From Mycolicibacterium moriokaense (GTDB lineage Bacteria > Actinomycetota > Actinomycetes > Mycobacteriales > Mycobacteriaceae), in contig NZ_AP022560.1 of NCBI RefSeq assembly GCF_010726085.1, positions 4,340,001 through 4,404,000 on the forward strand: DNA of 64,000 bases. The letters are read 5' to 3'. The translations under genes were made by a program, and so were the position numbers. The notes beneath the pieces were generated by a model that was not told the origin of the DNA, did not search any database, and worked only from the letters and a program-made list of their open reading frames with translations. This document shows, piece after piece, positions 26,918 to 38,603 of the stretch (the first letter of the stretch is position 1; every line of letters begins with the position of its first letter).

Positions 26918-28021
26918 TCACCGTAACGCCTGCTCGAAATCGCTGATCAGGTCGTCGGTGTCCTCGATGCCCAGCGAGATGCGGGCGAAGCCGTCGCTGA
27001 CCGAATCACCCCAGCGGGCCCGGCGGTCCAGCGAGGTGTGGATGCCGCCGAAACTCGTGGACGAGATGAGCAGTGCGCTGCGCTCGACGAGTTCGTTGAC
27101 CGCTTCGGCGTCCTCCAACTCGATGGCGATCAGCCCGCCGAAGCGCCTCATCTGCAGCGTCGCGACCGGATGAGACGGATCATCGGGCAATCCGGGATAG
27201 CGGACCAATTTGACCGCGGGATGGCCGGCCAACGTCACCGCGAGCGCCTGGGCGTTCTGACACTGCCGTTCGAACCGCAGTCCGGCGCTGCCGAGACTCC
27301 GCAGCAACAGCCACGCTTCGAAGGGCCCGAGGATGGGGCCGGCGAGCAAGCGCTCCTGTTCCACCGCGGCCATCAACTCCTCGTGGCTGCCTGCGACATA
27401 TCCCGCGATCAGGTCGCTGTGCCCCGACAGCGATTTGGTCGCACTGGCCACCACCAGATCCGCACCGAGCGACAGCGGTTGCTGACCGAGCGGCGTCGCG
27501 GTGGTGTTGTCGACGATCAGCGTCGAGCCCCTGCTCCTACAGTCCATTGCCAACCGGTGAAGGTCCACGACATCGAGGCCGGGGTTGGCCGGCGTCTCGG
27601 CGAGCACGATATCGGCGTCAGACGCCGCGGCGCACATCTGCGAGCTGGTCGCCTCGACGACGGTAACCCCTTGCGGTGCAAGGTATTCCCGGGCGTAGCG
27701 ACGAACCTGGTTGTATCCATCGGCGGGTACGACGAGCTTGCGTCCCGGCTTCGCGAGAACCCGCAGCACCGAGGTGATGGCGGCCATGCCGGAGCCGAAC
27801 GCCAACGCCGCTGCGGCGCCCTCCAGTTCGGCCAGTGCCGATTCCAGTTGCCGCCACGTGGGATTCGAGTAGCGTCCGTACTTGTCCAATGACTCTGAAT
27901 CATCGAGCGACAGATGAAACGTCGACGCGGGTACCGGGGGCGAGACAACCGGGTTACCCGGAATCGGCTCCGAGCCAACCGCTTTGACGCTCCGAGTGGA
28001 ATCGCCGTATCGGCCGTCCAT
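26918..28021 (-). CDS. Cystathionine gamma-synthase/lyase-family PLP enzyme
   Basis: 367-residue fold-type I PLP enzyme of the Cys/Met metabolism family. PLP Lys196 is in ASATKSLSGHSD; other marks are SNPTWRQLESALAELEGA, FGSGMAAITSVLR, IVDNTTATPLGQQPLSLGADLV and the C-terminal SFGGIHTSLDRRARWG. ATG 28021 is the start; the 78 codons upstream are gpsA shadow. It follows gpsA by 4 bp, so is cotranscribed with it. Not at this position in M. tuberculosis (ddlA and gpdA2 are adjacent there). Gamma-lyase versus synthase cannot be decided from sequence. Confidence 0.88.
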   Translation of the reverse strand: MDGRYGDSTRSVKAVGSEPIPGNPVVSPPVPASTFHLSLDDSESLDKYGRYSNPTWRQLESALAELEGAAAALAFGSGMAAITSVLRVLAKPGRKLVVPADGYNQVRRYAREYLAPQGVTVVEATSSQMCAAASDADIVLAETPANPGLDVVDLHRLAMDCRSRGSTLIVDNTTATPLGQQPLSLGADLVVASATKSLSGHSDLIAGYVAGSHEELMAAVEQERLLAGPILGPFEAWLLLRSLGSAGLRFERQCQNAQALAVTLAGHPAVKLVRYPGLPDDPSHPVATLQMRRFGGLIAIELEDAEAVNELVERSALLISSTSFGGIHTSLDRRARWGDSVSDGFARISLGIEDTDDLISDFEQALR

Positions 28022-28025
28022 CGAG

Positions 28026-29713
<1,688 letters not shown>

Positions 29714-29767
29714 CAGTTACCTCATCGCGCTGGCAGCACGACTACTTAATAGGGGATCATCTGAGGA

Positions 29768-31984
29768 ATGACGGAAGCCGATACCGAGATCCTCGCCGCC
29801 GACCCCGGGCCGTCGGCCGGCGCTGCGCGGCCGTCGACGTCGGACTCGACCGTGCGTCCCGGCGCACCGCAGTCAGGAGATTCAGCGCCTGAGGCGCCGC
29901 CCGCGGCGACGTTGCAGGCCGTCGATAACGCGCTGCCCGAGGATCGCTACCTCAACCGCGAGCTGAGCTGGCTTGACTTCAACGCACGTGTGCTGGCACT
30001 CGCAGCCGATCCGTCGCTGCCGCTTCTGGAGCGGGCGAAGTTCCTTGCGATCTTCGCGTCCAACCTCGACGAGTTCTACATGGTTCGGGTGGCGGGCCTG
30101 AAACGGCGCGACGAGATGGGGTTGTCGGTGCGTTCGGCCGATGGCCTGTCGCCGCGTGAACAGCTGCGTCGGATCAACGAGCGCACGCAACAGATCTCCA
30201 ACCGCCATGCGCACGTGTTCCTCGATGCGGTGCGGCCTGCGCTCGCCGACGAGGGCATCGTGATCGTCACGTGGGCCGACGTCGACGAGGACGAGCGCGC
30301 ACGGTTGTCGACGTACTTTCATGAGCAGGTGTTCCCGGTGCTGACGCCGCTGGCGGTCGATCCGGCACACCCCTTCCCGTTCGTGAGCGGGCTGAGCCTG
30401 AACCTTGCCGTCACGGTGCGGCAGCCGGAGGATGGCGGACAGCACTTCGCGCGAATCAAGGTGCCCGACAACGTCGACCGCTTCGTGGAGTTGGCGCGTC
30501 GCGAAGGTTCCTCCGACATCGTGCGGTTCCTCCCGATGGAGGAACTCATCGCCGCCTTCCTGCCGGTGCTGTTCCCGGGACTCGAGATCGTCGAGCATCA
30601 CGCGTTCCGCATCACCCGCAACGCGGATTTCGAGGTCGAAGAGGACCGTGACGAAGATCTGTTGCAGGCGTTGGAGCGAGAACTGGCGCGGCGGCGCTTC
30701 GGTTCGCCGGTTCGCCTCGAGGTATCCGACGACATGACCGAGAGCATGCTCGAGTTGCTCTTGCGCGAACTCGACGTGGACACCGGCGATGTCATCGAGG
30801 TGCCCGGCCTTCTCGATCTGTCGTCGCTGTGGCAGATCTACGATCAGGATCGCCCTGCGCTCAAGGACCGTCCTTTCGTACCCGCGACACCGCCTGCGTT
30901 CGGTGAGCGCGAGACCCCCAAGAGCATCTTCTCGACACTGCGCGACGGCGACGTGCTGGTGCACCACCCGTACGACTCGTTTTCCACGACAGTGCAACGG
31001 TTCATCGAGCAGGCCGCCGCGGATCCCAACGTGTTGGCCATCAAGCAGACGCTGTACCGCACATCGGGTGATTCGCCAATCGTCAACGCGCTGATCGACG
31101 CCGCCGCAGCGGGCAAACAGGTTGTCGCGCTGGTGGAGATCAAGGCGCGCTTCGACGAGCAGGCCAACATCAAATGGGCGCGCGCGCTGGAACGCGCGGG
31201 TGTGCACGTCGTCTACGGACTGGTCGGGTTGAAGACACATTGCAAGACCTGTCTTGTGGTGCGGCGCGAAGGATCGACGATTCGGCGCTACTGCCACATC
31301 GGAACCGGCAACTACAACAGCAAGACCGCGCGTCTCTACGAGGACGTCGGCTTGTTGACGGCGGCACCGGACATCGGTGCGGACCTCACCGATCTGTTCA
31401 ACTCGCTGACCGGATACTCGCGCAAAGAGTCGTATCGCAACCTGTTGGTCGCGCCCTATGGTGTGCGCAAGGGGATCATCGAGCGAATCGAACAAGAGAT
31501 CGCCGCCAAACAATCAGGTGCCGACGCCCGCATCCGACTGAAGGCGAATGCGTTGGTCGATGAGCAGGTGATCGATTCGCTTTATCGTGCGTCGCAGGCG
31601 GGGGTGCCGGTCGAGGTGGTGGTTCGCGGTATCTGTGCGTTGCGACCCGGCGTGCCCGGCTACTCCGAAAACATCACGGTGCGCTCGATTCTGGGCCGCT
31701 TCCTCGAGCACTCGCGAATTATCCACTTCCGCGCCATCGACGAATTCTGGATCGGTAGTGCCGACATGATGCACCGTAATCTCGATCGACGGGTCGAGGT
31801 GATGGCTCAGGTCAAGGATCCGAGGCTGACATCGCAATTGAACGACGTCCTCGATTCCGCGCTTGATCCCTCCACCCGCTGCTGGGAGTTGGACAGCGAC
31901 GGTAAGTGGACGGCGTCACCGCAAGAGGGTCACACGGTGCGCGACCACCAGGTGTCGCTGATGGATCTGCGCCGGCACCCTTGA
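29768..31984 (+). CDS. ppk1: Polyphosphate kinase 1
   Basis: 738-residue enzyme polymerising ATP gamma-phosphate into polyphosphate. N-terminal 50 residues are low-complexity. Then N domain [16 protein letters not shown], head domain, and two PLD-like C-terminal domains: [37 protein letters not shown], the autophosphorylated His in [21 protein letters not shown], and [23 protein letters not shown]. Start ATG 29768 with GAGGA immediately before it. mutT1 follows 51 bp downstream on the same strand, the same order as Rv2984-Rv2985. Confidence 0.97.
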   Translation: MTEADTEILAADPGPSAGAARPSTSDSTVRPGAPQSGDSAPEAPPAATLQAVDNALPEDRYLNRELSWLDFNARVLALAADPSLPLLERAKFLAIFASNLDEFYMVRVAGLKRRDEMGLSVRSADGLSPREQLRRINERTQQISNRHAHVFLDAVRPALADEGIVIVTWADVDEDERARLSTYFHEQVFPVLTPLAVDPAHPFPFVSGLSLNLAVTVRQPEDGGQHFARIKVPDNVDRFVELARREGSSDIVRFLPMEELIAAFLPVLFPGLEIVEHHAFRITRNADFEVEEDRDEDLLQALERELARRRFGSPVRLEVSDDMTESMLELLLRELDVDTGDVIEVPGLLDLSSLWQIYDQDRPALKDRPFVPATPPAFGERETPKSIFSTLRDGDVLVHHPYDSFSTTVQRFIEQAAADPNVLAIKQTLYRTSGDSPIVNALIDAAAAGKQVVALVEIKARFDEQANIKWARALERAGVHVVYGLVGLKTHCKTCLVVRREGSTIRRYCHIGTGNYNSKTARLYEDVGLLTAAPDIGADLTDLFNSLTGYSRKESYRNLLVAPYGVRKGIIERIEQEIAAKQSGADARIRLKANALVDEQVIDSLYRASQAGVPVEVVVRGICALRPGVPGYSENITVRSILGRFLEHSRIIHFRAIDEFWIGSADMMHRNLDRRVEVMAQVKDPRLTSQLNDVLDSALDPSTRCWELDSDGKWTASPQEGHTVRDHQVSLMDLRRHP

Positions 31985-32035
31985 GTTCTGTCGGCGGTGA
32001 GCTCTCCGGGGCCCGAATGATCAGCAGGAGTTGAC

Positions 32036-32962
32036 GTGCCGAAGGAGATCCCCGACGCCGTTCCTACGGGCAAGGCCGTTCTTGCCGCGGGTGCGGTGCT
32101 GTGGCGTCCCGGTGATGATCCCGCCATCCCCGAAGTCGCGATCATCCATCGACCCCGGTACGACGACTGGTCACTTCCGAAGGGCAAAGTCGACCCCGGT
32201 GAAACCGAACCTGTGACCGCCGTGCGCGAGGTGTCCGAGGAGACCGGCTACACAGCGCATCTCGGTCGTCGCCTCGCCGCCGTGAGTTACCCCATCGACC
32301 AGGGCATCAAGAAGGTGCGGTATTGGTCCGCGCGCGCCATCGGCGGTGAGTTCACCCCGAACGACGAAGTCGACGAACTCAAGTGGCTGCCCGCCTCCCA
32401 AGCCGTGAAGACACTCGGTTATCCGCATGACCGAAAGGTGCTACGCCGCTTCATGAAGCTGCCCGCCGAAACGAAGACGGTGCTGATTGTCAGGCACGGC
32501 ACCGCGGGTAGTAAGTCCCGCTACAAAGGTGACGACCGACACCGTCCATTGGACAAGCGCGGGCGTGCGCAGGCCGAATCTCTCGTCGGAGTGCTGCTGG
32601 CGTTCGGCGCCGATACGCTCTACGCCGCTGACCGGACACGCTGCAGGCAGACGCTCGAACCGTTGGCCGAGGAACTCGGCGCCACCATCGAGTGTGAACC
32701 GCTGCTGACCGAGGAAGCCTACGCCGACAACCGCAAGGCGGCCCGCAACCGTTTCCTCGAGATCGCCGCGTCCGACGGCACACCGGTGATCTGCACGCAG
32801 GGCAAGGTGATTCCGGATCTCATCTCATGGTGGTGTGAGCGCGACGGTGTTCGTCCCGACAAGTCGCGCAATCGCAAGGGCAGCACGTGGGTGTTGTCGA
32901 TGTTCGACGGACATGTGATCGCCGCCGACCACATCGGAAGTCCGCTCGCCGTCAAGAAGTAA
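32036..32962 (+). CDS. mutT1: MutT1: Nudix hydrolase fused to histidine phosphatase domain
   Basis: 308 residues. Nudix domain (about 10-140) with the box [23 protein letters not shown], which sanitises 8-oxo-GTP/dGTP; then a histidine-phosphatase domain starting LIVRHGTAG (catalytic His) with Arg and His partners in RTRCRQT. The fusion is that of mycobacterial MutT1 (Rv2985), able to degrade diadenosine polyphosphates and 8-oxo nucleotides. GTG 32036 has AGGAG seven bases upstream. Probable cotranscription with ppk1. Confidence 0.95.
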   Translation: MPKEIPDAVPTGKAVLAAGAVLWRPGDDPAIPEVAIIHRPRYDDWSLPKGKVDPGETEPVTAVREVSEETGYTAHLGRRLAAVSYPIDQGIKKVRYWSARAIGGEFTPNDEVDELKWLPASQAVKTLGYPHDRKVLRRFMKLPAETKTVLIVRHGTAGSKSRYKGDDRHRPLDKRGRAQAESLVGVLLAFGADTLYAADRTRCRQTLEPLAEELGATIECEPLLTEEAYADNRKAARNRFLEIAASDGTPVICTQGKVIPDLISWWCERDGVRPDKSRNRKGSTWVLSMFDGHVIAADHIGSPLAVKK

Positions 32963-32977
32963 GCCGTTTGACAGACA

Positions 32978-33011
32978 AACGCGCCGTGGGTCGTGAGACC
33001 CACGGCGCGTT
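32978..33011. terminator. Perfect 15-bp hairpin between convergent mutT1 and hupB
   Basis: Arms AACGCGCCGTGGGTC (32978-32992) and GACCCACGGCGCGTT (32997-33011), 4-nt loop GTGA. Followed on the plus strand by the T-containing CGTTGTTG, and on the minus strand by TTGTCTGTC. A strong bidirectional terminator. Confidence 0.85.
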
Positions 33012-33022
33012 CGTTGTTGAAC

Positions 33023-33655
33023 CTACCGGCGGCCCTTCTTGGCCGGAGCGCGCTTCACAGCCTTCTTGGCCGGCGAGCGCTTCACCGCCTTCTTGGCCGC
33101 GGCACGCTTGACCGTCTTCTTGGCTGCTGCCTTCTTGACCGTCTTCTTGGCTGCCGCCTTCTTCACGGTCTTCTTGGCTGCTGCCTTCTTCACGGCCTTC
33201 TTAGCGGCGGTGCGCTTCACGGCCTTCTTGGCTGCGGTCTTCTTCACAGCCTTCTTGACGGCTGCTCTCTTCACAGCCTTCTTGGCCGCCTTCTTGGCCG
33301 CAGCCTTCTTCACGGCCTTGCGGGCACCGCCCGCAGTCACACCACGCTTCACTGCTGGTCCTTCCGCTGGGAGGCGCTGTGCGCCAGAGACAACCGCTTT
33401 GAACTGAGCACCTGGCCGGAATGCCGGTACGGACGTTGGCTTGACTTTCACGGTCTCGCCGGTGCGCGGGTTACGCGCAACACGAGCGGCACGACGGCGC
33501 TGTTCGAAAACGCCGAAGCCGGTAATTGTGACGCTGTCACCCTTGTGAACCGCACGCACGATGGTGTCTACGACATTCTCCACCGCGAGGGTTGCCGACC
33601 GACGATCCGAGCCCAATTTCTCCGTGAGTACGTCGATGAGCTCCGCTTTGTTCAT
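33023..33655 (-). CDS. hupB: DNA-binding protein HU with lysine-rich tail
   Basis: 210-residue mycobacterial HupB. Residues 1-90 are the HU fold ([40 protein letters not shown]); from about 105 on, the tail is KKA/KKT/VKR repeats resembling histone H1. The tail is encoded by imperfect repeats of about 27 nt. Start ATG 33655 follows GGAGG by 6 bases. It compacts the nucleoid and is heavily modified after translation in relatives. Promoter at 33703-33732; orthologue Rv2986c. Confidence 0.97.
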   Translation of the reverse strand: MNKAELIDVLTEKLGSDRRSATLAVENVVDTIVRAVHKGDSVTITGFGVFEQRRRAARVARNPRTGETVKVKPTSVPAFRPGAQFKAVVSGAQRLPAEGPAVKRGVTAGGARKAVKKAAAKKAAKKAVKRAAVKKAVKKTAAKKAVKRTAAKKAVKKAAAKKTVKKAAAKKTVKKAAAKKTVKRAAAKKAVKRSPAKKAVKRAPAKKGRR

Positions 33656-33702
33656 CCAAAACCTCCGAAAACCAGTAGCCCACTTTGGGCCGACTAGTGG
33701 AC

Positions 33703-33732
33703 ACGGTAAACCTATTGGCCACTGATTTCCAA
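33703..33732 (-). promoter_or_regulatory. hupB promoter
   Basis: On the minus strand TTGGAA (33732-33727), 18-bp spacer, TACCGT (33708-33703). Predicted start about 33696, a leader of some 40 bases. The TACCGT -10 recurs at ilvB and at the first stress-protein promoter of this window. Confidence 0.55.
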
Positions 33733-33772
33733 GAGCCACGCGCAATTTCAAGAGAAACTAGCGAACTTTCTT

Positions 33773-33811
33773 GCCCCCCTTGGACTCCTGCCGGGGGCCC
33801 GGATAACCGGG
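33773..33811. terminator. Two short GC hairpins downstream of leuD
   Basis: GCCCCC / GGGGGC (33773-33778, 33793-33798) and CCCGG-ATAA-CCGGG (33798-33811) lie between the leuD stop at 33849 and hupB. They are candidates for the leuCD terminator. There is no T-tract. The rest of the 193-bp gap holds the hupB promoter and leader. Confidence 0.5.
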
Positions 33812-33848
33812 TTAAGTAATGAATTCGTCGGCTCACAGAGCCGTTTCG

Positions 33849-34442
33849 TCACGTTGTCAGCGTGCGTGGTTTCCAGCTCGGACGACGCGCCTCGTACTCC
33901 TCGATTTCATCGCATTTCCGCAGCGTAATGCCTATATCGTCGAGTCCTTCGAGAAGTCGCCAGGCGGTGTAATCGTCAATGTTGAACGGCACCATGACCG
34001 TTCCGGCGACCACGTTCCGATCTTGAAGATTCACAGTAATTTCCATGCCTGGCTGCTCCTCGAGGAGCTTCCACAACAGTTCGACATCATCTTGGGCGAC
34101 TTGCGCCGCCAAGAGGCCCGCCTTACCCGCGTTGCCCCGAAAAATATCGGCGAAGCGCGACGAGATGACGACTCTGAATCCAAAGTCCATCAGTGCCCAG
34201 ACGGCGTGCTCGCGCGACGAACCGGTGCCGAAATCGGGGCCCGCGACCAACACCGAGCCTTTGTCGAACGGTGAGACATTGAGCACGAACGTGGGGTCGG
34301 TCCGCCACGCGGCGAACAAACCGTCCTCGAAACCCGTTCGGGTTACCCGCTTCAAATAGACCGCGGGAATGATTTGGTCGGTGTCGACATTGGAGCGCCG
34401 AAGCGGAACGCCGATACCGGTATGCGTGCGGAATGGTTCCAT
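33849..34442 (-). CDS. leuD: 3-isopropylmalate dehydratase small subunit
   Basis: 197 residues, the swivelling domain of isopropylmalate isomerase, second step specific to leucine synthesis, working with LeuC. Typical [26 protein letters not shown] start, [17 protein letters not shown], and [17 protein letters not shown]. It lies 26 bp after leuC in the same operon. Orthologue Rv2987c. Confidence 0.97.
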   Translation of the reverse strand: MEPFRTHTGIGVPLRRSNVDTDQIIPAVYLKRVTRTGFEDGLFAAWRTDPTFVLNVSPFDKGSVLVAGPDFGTGSSREHAVWALMDFGFRVVISSRFADIFRGNAGKAGLLAAQVAQDDVELLWKLLEEQPGMEITVNLQDRNVVAGTVMVPFNIDDYTAWRLLEGLDDIGITLRKCDEIEEYEARRPSWKPRTLTT

Positions 34443-34468
34443 CGAAGATTCCTTGCTGCTAAGTCTTA

Positions 34469-35899
34469 CTAAGTCAGATCTGCGGGTGAGGACAACGTGC
34501 CGCGCACAGCGGTGGCGGCGGCGACCGCTGGAGACACCAAATGTGTGCGGCCACCCTTACCTTGGCGACCTTCGAAATTTCGGTTCGACGTCGATGCGCA
34601 ACGCTGTCCCGGGGACAGTTGATCTGGATTCATTCCAAGACACATCGAACAACCAGCCTGCCGCCACTCAGCGCCGGCGGCGGTGAAGATTTCGCCCAGA
34701 CCCTCCGATTCAGCCTGTGCACGCACGCGCATCGAGCCGGGCACAATGAGCATCCGCACGTCGTCGGCGACCTTGCGGCCTTTCAACACATCGGCGACCA
34801 CCCGCAGGTCCTCGATTCGACCGTTCGTGCACGAGCCCACGAAAACGGTGTCGACGGCGATGTCGCGCATCGCCGTACCGGGCCGAAGGTCCATGTACGC
34901 CAACGCTTTCTCGGCGGACTGGCGTTCGCCTTCGTCGACGATCAATTCGGGATCTGGCACCGACGCCGAGAGCGGGACGCCCTGCCCGGGGTTGGTACCC
35001 CACGTGACGAACGGGCTCAAGGTCGAGGCGTCGATGTACACCTCGGTGTCGAACTCGGCGCCCTCATCGGTGCGCAGCTGCTGCCACGCCGCCACCGCCG
35101 CATCCCAATCGGCACCTTTCGGTGCGTGCGGACGACCACGCAGGAACTCGAAGGTTGTCTCGTCGGGCGCGACCATGCCTGCCCGTGCGCCCGCCTCGAT
35201 GCTCATGTTGCAGATCGTCATGCGGCCTTCCATCGACAGCGATTCGATGGCGCTGCCGCGGTATTCGATGACGTATCCCTGTCCCCCGCCGGTGCCGATC
35301 TTCGCGATCACCGCGAGGATGATGTCCTTGGCGCTCACACCGGCGGGCAGTCGGCCGTCGACGTTGACCGCCATCGTCTTGAACGGCCGCAGCGGCAGCG
35401 TCTGCGTCGCGAGAACGTGCTCGACCTCGGAAGTACCGATGCCCATCGCGAGCGCGCCGAACGCACCGTGCGTCGACGTGTGGCTGTCGCCACACACGAC
35501 CGTCATGCCCGGCTGCGTCAGCCCCAGCTGCGGTCCGATGATGTGAACGATGCCCTGTTCTGCATCACCCATCGAGTGCAGACGGATGCCGAACTCCTCG
35601 CAATTGCGACGCAGCGTTTCGACCTGCGTGCGTGACACCGGGTCGGCGATCGGTTTGTCGATGTCGATCGTCGGGACGTTGTGGTCCTCAGTGGCGATGG
35701 TCAGATCGGGCCTGCGCACCGCGCGGCCGTTGAGTCGAAGCCCGTCGAATGCCTGCGGGCTAGTCACCTCATGGACGAGGTGCAGGTCGATGTAGATGAG
35801 GTCGGGCTCGCGCGCGGCACCTTCGCCGGAACCGTAGGCGACGACATGGTCGTCCCACACTTTCTCTGCCAGCGTGCGCGGCTTCTCTTCGGTAACCAT
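34469..35899 (-). CDS. leuC: 3-isopropylmalate dehydratase large subunit
   Basis: 476-residue aconitase-family 4Fe-4S enzyme. Cluster cysteines in FVGSCTNGR and in GCSMCLGMN; substrate motifs in [13 protein letters not shown] and [22 protein letters not shown]. The start is ATG 35899 ([20 protein letters not shown]); 37 upstream codons belong to the control region and iclR shadow. Its promoter must lie in the 38-bp space shared with the divergent iclR. Orthologue Rv2988c. Confidence 0.97.
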   Translation of the reverse strand: MVTEEKPRTLAEKVWDDHVVAYGSGEGAAREPDLIYIDLHLVHEVTSPQAFDGLRLNGRAVRRPDLTIATEDHNVPTIDIDKPIADPVSRTQVETLRRNCEEFGIRLHSMGDAEQGIVHIIGPQLGLTQPGMTVVCGDSHTSTHGAFGALAMGIGTSEVEHVLATQTLPLRPFKTMAVNVDGRLPAGVSAKDIILAVIAKIGTGGGQGYVIEYRGSAIESLSMEGRMTICNMSIEAGARAGMVAPDETTFEFLRGRPHAPKGADWDAAVAAWQQLRTDEGAEFDTEVYIDASTLSPFVTWGTNPGQGVPLSASVPDPELIVDEGERQSAEKALAYMDLRPGTAMRDIAVDTVFVGSCTNGRIEDLRVVADVLKGRKVADDVRMLIVPGSMRVRAQAESEGLGEIFTAAGAEWRQAGCSMCLGMNPDQLSPGQRCASTSNRNFEGRQGKGGRTHLVSPAVAAATAVRGTLSSPADLT

Positions 35900-35907
35900 C
35901 TTGACTT

Positions 35908-35943
35908 TCTCACATTCTGGGAAGCTAGTATCTCCCTGTGAGA
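35908..35943. promoter_or_regulatory. leuCD/iclR intergenic operator and leaderless iclR promoter
   Basis: Inverted repeat TCTCACA (35908-35914) with TGTGAGA (35937-35943); inside it GGGA and TCCC also mirror each other (35919-35922, 35933-35936). The right arm overlaps the iclR start codon. A -10 hexamer TAGTAT (35926-35931) lies exactly 12 bp before GTG 35938, predicting a leaderless iclR mRNA. The repeat is a likely autoregulatory operator that also controls leuCD. Confidence 0.6.
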
Positions 35944-36639
35944 CAGGATAGCGGCATCGGCGTGTTAGACAAAGCGGTGGGCGTGCTGCACGCCGTCGCC
36001 GAGTCACCATGCGGACTCGCCGAGTTGTGCGAACGCACCGGGCTGCCGCGGGCCACCGCGCATCGGCTGGCCGCAGGCCTGGAGGTGCACCGGCTGCTGA
36101 CCCGCAACGGAGACGGCCGATGGCGGCTGGGACCCGGGCTCACCGAGTTGGCGGCGCAGGTCAACGACCCGCTGCTGGCCGCTGGCGCGGTGGTACTGCC
36201 CCGCCTGCGCGAGATCACCGGCGAAAGCGTTCAGCTGTACCGCCGCGAAGGCACCTCACGCATCTGTGTCGCCGCGCTCGAACCACCTGCAGGGCTTCGC
36301 GATACCGTGCCGGTCGGCACGAGACTTCCGATGACGGCCGGCTCAGGGGCCAAGGTGCTGCTTGCCTACGCCGACGTCGCCACCCAACAGGCGGTGCTGC
36401 CCGCGGCGAAGTTCACCGATCGGACGCTGGCCGAGGTACGCAAACGCGGTTGGGCGCAGAGCGCCGCCGAACGCGAACCGGGCGTGGCGAGTGTGTCCGC
36501 ACCAGTGCGCGATGCGCACGGCACGGTGATTGCCGCGGTGTCGGTGTCCGGCCCCATCGACCGAATGGGCCGACGGCCGGGAGCGCGTTGGGCTGCTGAT
36601 CTGTTGGCCGCTTCCGAGGCGCTTACGCGCCGATTGTGA
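35938..36639 (+). CDS. IclR-family regulator, LtbR-like
   Basis: 233 residues. N-terminal winged helix-turn-helix ([28 protein letters not shown]) and a C-terminal IclR effector domain ([16 protein letters not shown] to [10 protein letters not shown]). It is divergent from leuCD, the arrangement of C. glutamicum LtbR, which represses leucine and tryptophan genes, and of Rv2989. Start GTG 35938. Probably represses itself and leuCD through the inverted repeat spanning its start codon. It converges on sulP with a 6-bp gap. Confidence 0.9.
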   Translation: MRQDSGIGVLDKAVGVLHAVAESPCGLAELCERTGLPRATAHRLAAGLEVHRLLTRNGDGRWRLGPGLTELAAQVNDPLLAAGAVVLPRLREITGESVQLYRREGTSRICVAALEPPAGLRDTVPVGTRLPMTAGSGAKVLLAYADVATQQAVLPAAKFTDRTLAEVRKRGWAQSAAEREPGVASVSAPVRDAHGTVIAAVSVSGPIDRMGRRPGARWAADLLAASEALTRRL

Positions 36640-36645
36640 ACGACG

Positions 36646-38343
36646 TCAGTCGCGGTCGTCTCGTCGCTCCCGAAACGCTTCGACCGCAGTCGGCAGCGTC
36701 ATGAAGATCCGGTCCTCGCCGATCTTTTCCAGCAGACCCGCGGCGTCGAGCGCCTGCCGCAGATCCTGTTTGACCCGTGCCATCGCGAAGACGACGCCGC
36801 GGCGCGCGAGATCCTCGCGCAGCGCATCGAGCGCATCGAGCGCGGTGAGATCGACTTCGACGTTCGCCTCGGCGTTCAGCACGAACCACTCGACGGGTCC
36901 ATCGTTTTCGGTCACGGCCGCCAGCGCCCGGCGCCGGAAGTCCTGTGCGTTCGCAAAGCACAGCGGGGCGTCATACCGATAGATCACGAGTCCCGGTATC
37001 GAGGTGGCCTCCGGGTAGTCCTCGATGTCGTGCATCCCCGGGATGCCGGGGACGAAGCCGAGAACGCTGTCATGGGCATGCGCGACGCGGCGCAGCAGAT
37101 CCAGGATGGAAAGCGTTACCGCTGCGAGCACCCCGTACAGCACACCGACACCGAGGACGGCCGCGGCGGTTGCCACCGCCAGGAGCAACTCGCTGCGGCG
37201 AAACCGCGCGAGCCGGCGGTACCCACCGACGTCGATCAACCGGCAGGCGGCGTAGACGACCAGAGCCCCCAGCGCAGCTGTCGGAAAGTGGGCCAGCACA
37301 CCTCGTCCCCACAACAACACCGCCAGCACGGTCACCACCGCAACGATCGAATACAACTGGGTGCGGCTGCCTACGGTATCTCCGACTGCGGTGCGGGATC
37401 CGCTTGAACTCACCGGGAATCCGTGTGTCAAACCCACACCCAGGTTGGCGACCCCGAGCGCACGCAGCTCGGCATTGGCGTCGATCTCCTCGCCCTCGCG
37501 AGCAGCGAATGCACGCGCGGTCAACACATTGTCGGAGAAGGCGACGATCGCGATTCCGACCGCAGGCAGAATCAGCGCAACGGCGTCACTGGGATGCACG
37601 CGGGGCGCCCCCAGCGTCGGCCAGCCACTCGGGATCGAGCCGACCACGCTGATTCCCTTGGCCTGCAACGACAGCAGCGCCACCGCGGCCGCCGCCGCGA
37701 GCACGGCGATCAACGGCCCAGGCGCTCGCGGCACCCACCGCCCAAGCCCTTCCAACAGCAGCAGCACACCCACGGCGAGCACGATCGTCGGCCAATGGCA
37801 CTCGTCGATGTTGGTGATGAACGACCGGATCAGTTGGATGAAGTTGGCACCCTCCACCGCGGTACCCGTGACCTTGCCGAGTTGGCTCGCGATCATCAAC
37901 AGCGCGATGCCGGTCATATAGCCGATGAGCACGGGTTTGGACAACATGTTGGCCAGAAACCCCAACCGCGCCAGCGCCGCGAGGAAAGATACGGCTCCGA
38001 CGAGAATCGCCAGCAGCGCCGCGAGCATGGCGTATCGCTCGCCGTCACCGAGGGCGAGCGGGGCGAGAACGGCAATCGTCATCAACGCGGTGGTCGATTC
38101 GGGCCCCACCGACAGCTTGCGCGACGAGCCGAGGAGTACGTAGACCGCCAACGCAACCACCGCGACCCACAACCCGACGACAGCGGGCAGGCCGGCCAAG
38201 GTGGCATAGGCCATCACCTGCGGAACGAGGTAGGCCGTGACGGTCAGCCCCGCGAGGACATCGCCGCGTAGCCAGGCGCGCTCGTAGTTCCGAAACTGCG
38301 CGACGCCCGGCAGCCAACCGCTAAGGCTTCGCAGGTTGCCCAT
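36646..38343 (-). CDS. SulP-family anion transporter with STAS domain
   Basis: 565 residues. About eleven to twelve transmembrane segments (for example VLAGLTVTAYLVPQVMAYA, the SulP signature region, and AVLAPLALGDGERYAMLAALLAI), then a cytoplasmic STAS domain from about 435 (PGLVIYRYDAPLCFANAQDFRRRAL). The family moves sulfate, bicarbonate or dicarboxylates; the ion here is unknown. It opens the accessory island, transcribed away from the stress-protein genes. The 257-bp gap upstream holds the promoter of the divergent gene; I see no convincing DosR site facing sulP. Confidence 0.9.
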   Translation of the reverse strand: MGNLRSLSGWLPGVAQFRNYERAWLRGDVLAGLTVTAYLVPQVMAYATLAGLPAVVGLWVAVVALAVYVLLGSSRKLSVGPESTTALMTIAVLAPLALGDGERYAMLAALLAILVGAVSFLAALARLGFLANMLSKPVLIGYMTGIALLMIASQLGKVTGTAVEGANFIQLIRSFITNIDECHWPTIVLAVGVLLLLEGLGRWVPRAPGPLIAVLAAAAAVALLSLQAKGISVVGSIPSGWPTLGAPRVHPSDAVALILPAVGIAIVAFSDNVLTARAFAAREGEEIDANAELRALGVANLGVGLTHGFPVSSSGSRTAVGDTVGSRTQLYSIVAVVTVLAVLLWGRGVLAHFPTAALGALVVYAACRLIDVGGYRRLARFRRSELLLAVATAAAVLGVGVLYGVLAAVTLSILDLLRRVAHAHDSVLGFVPGIPGMHDIEDYPEATSIPGLVIYRYDAPLCFANAQDFRRRALAAVTENDGPVEWFVLNAEANVEVDLTALDALDALREDLARRGVVFAMARVKQDLRQALDAAGLLEKIGEDRIFMTLPTAVEAFRERRDDRD

Positions 38344-38486
38344 AGTGGAAATCAGTGTCTCCCGAACGGCGGTGTCATGAGCAGGAAGTCGAGGCTAGGT
38401 GAACCCGGCGGCCTCGCAAGATCACTGGTCATGCGTGTGGACGCTACCGATCTGTGCCGGTCACGCGGCACCCGCCACGCACTCTG

Positions 38487-38551
38487 GTGACCTTCGGCCA
38501 TCGACGAGGGACCAACGACCCAGGCCGAAAGACAGCCCGGCTGAATACCGT
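38487..38551 (+). promoter_or_regulatory. DosR-box promoter of stress protein 1
   Basis: Box GGGACCAACGACCC (38508-38521) is close to the DosR consensus GGGACTWWAGTCCC. A degenerate box GTGACCTTCGGCCA (38487-38500) lies 21 bp upstream. A -10 TACCGT is at 38546-38551, start about 38558, so box centres are at -43 and -64. The leader to the gene is about 46 bases. Confidence 0.65.
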
Positions 38552-38603
38552 TGACGTGTCAACGCTGTTGAGCGGAGTTCGGGAGTACCAGGAGTACACA
38601 GTG

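Noticed and set aside
33058-33340. Repeat array resembling a CRISPR
   Set aside because: The repeats are contiguous coding repeats of the HupB tail with no unique spacers; no cas genes are present in the window.
38344-38500. DosR box for the sulP gene
   Set aside because: Nothing on the minus strand in this gap keeps both GGGAC-like and GNCCC-like halves at the right spacing; only the divergent gene has a credible site.
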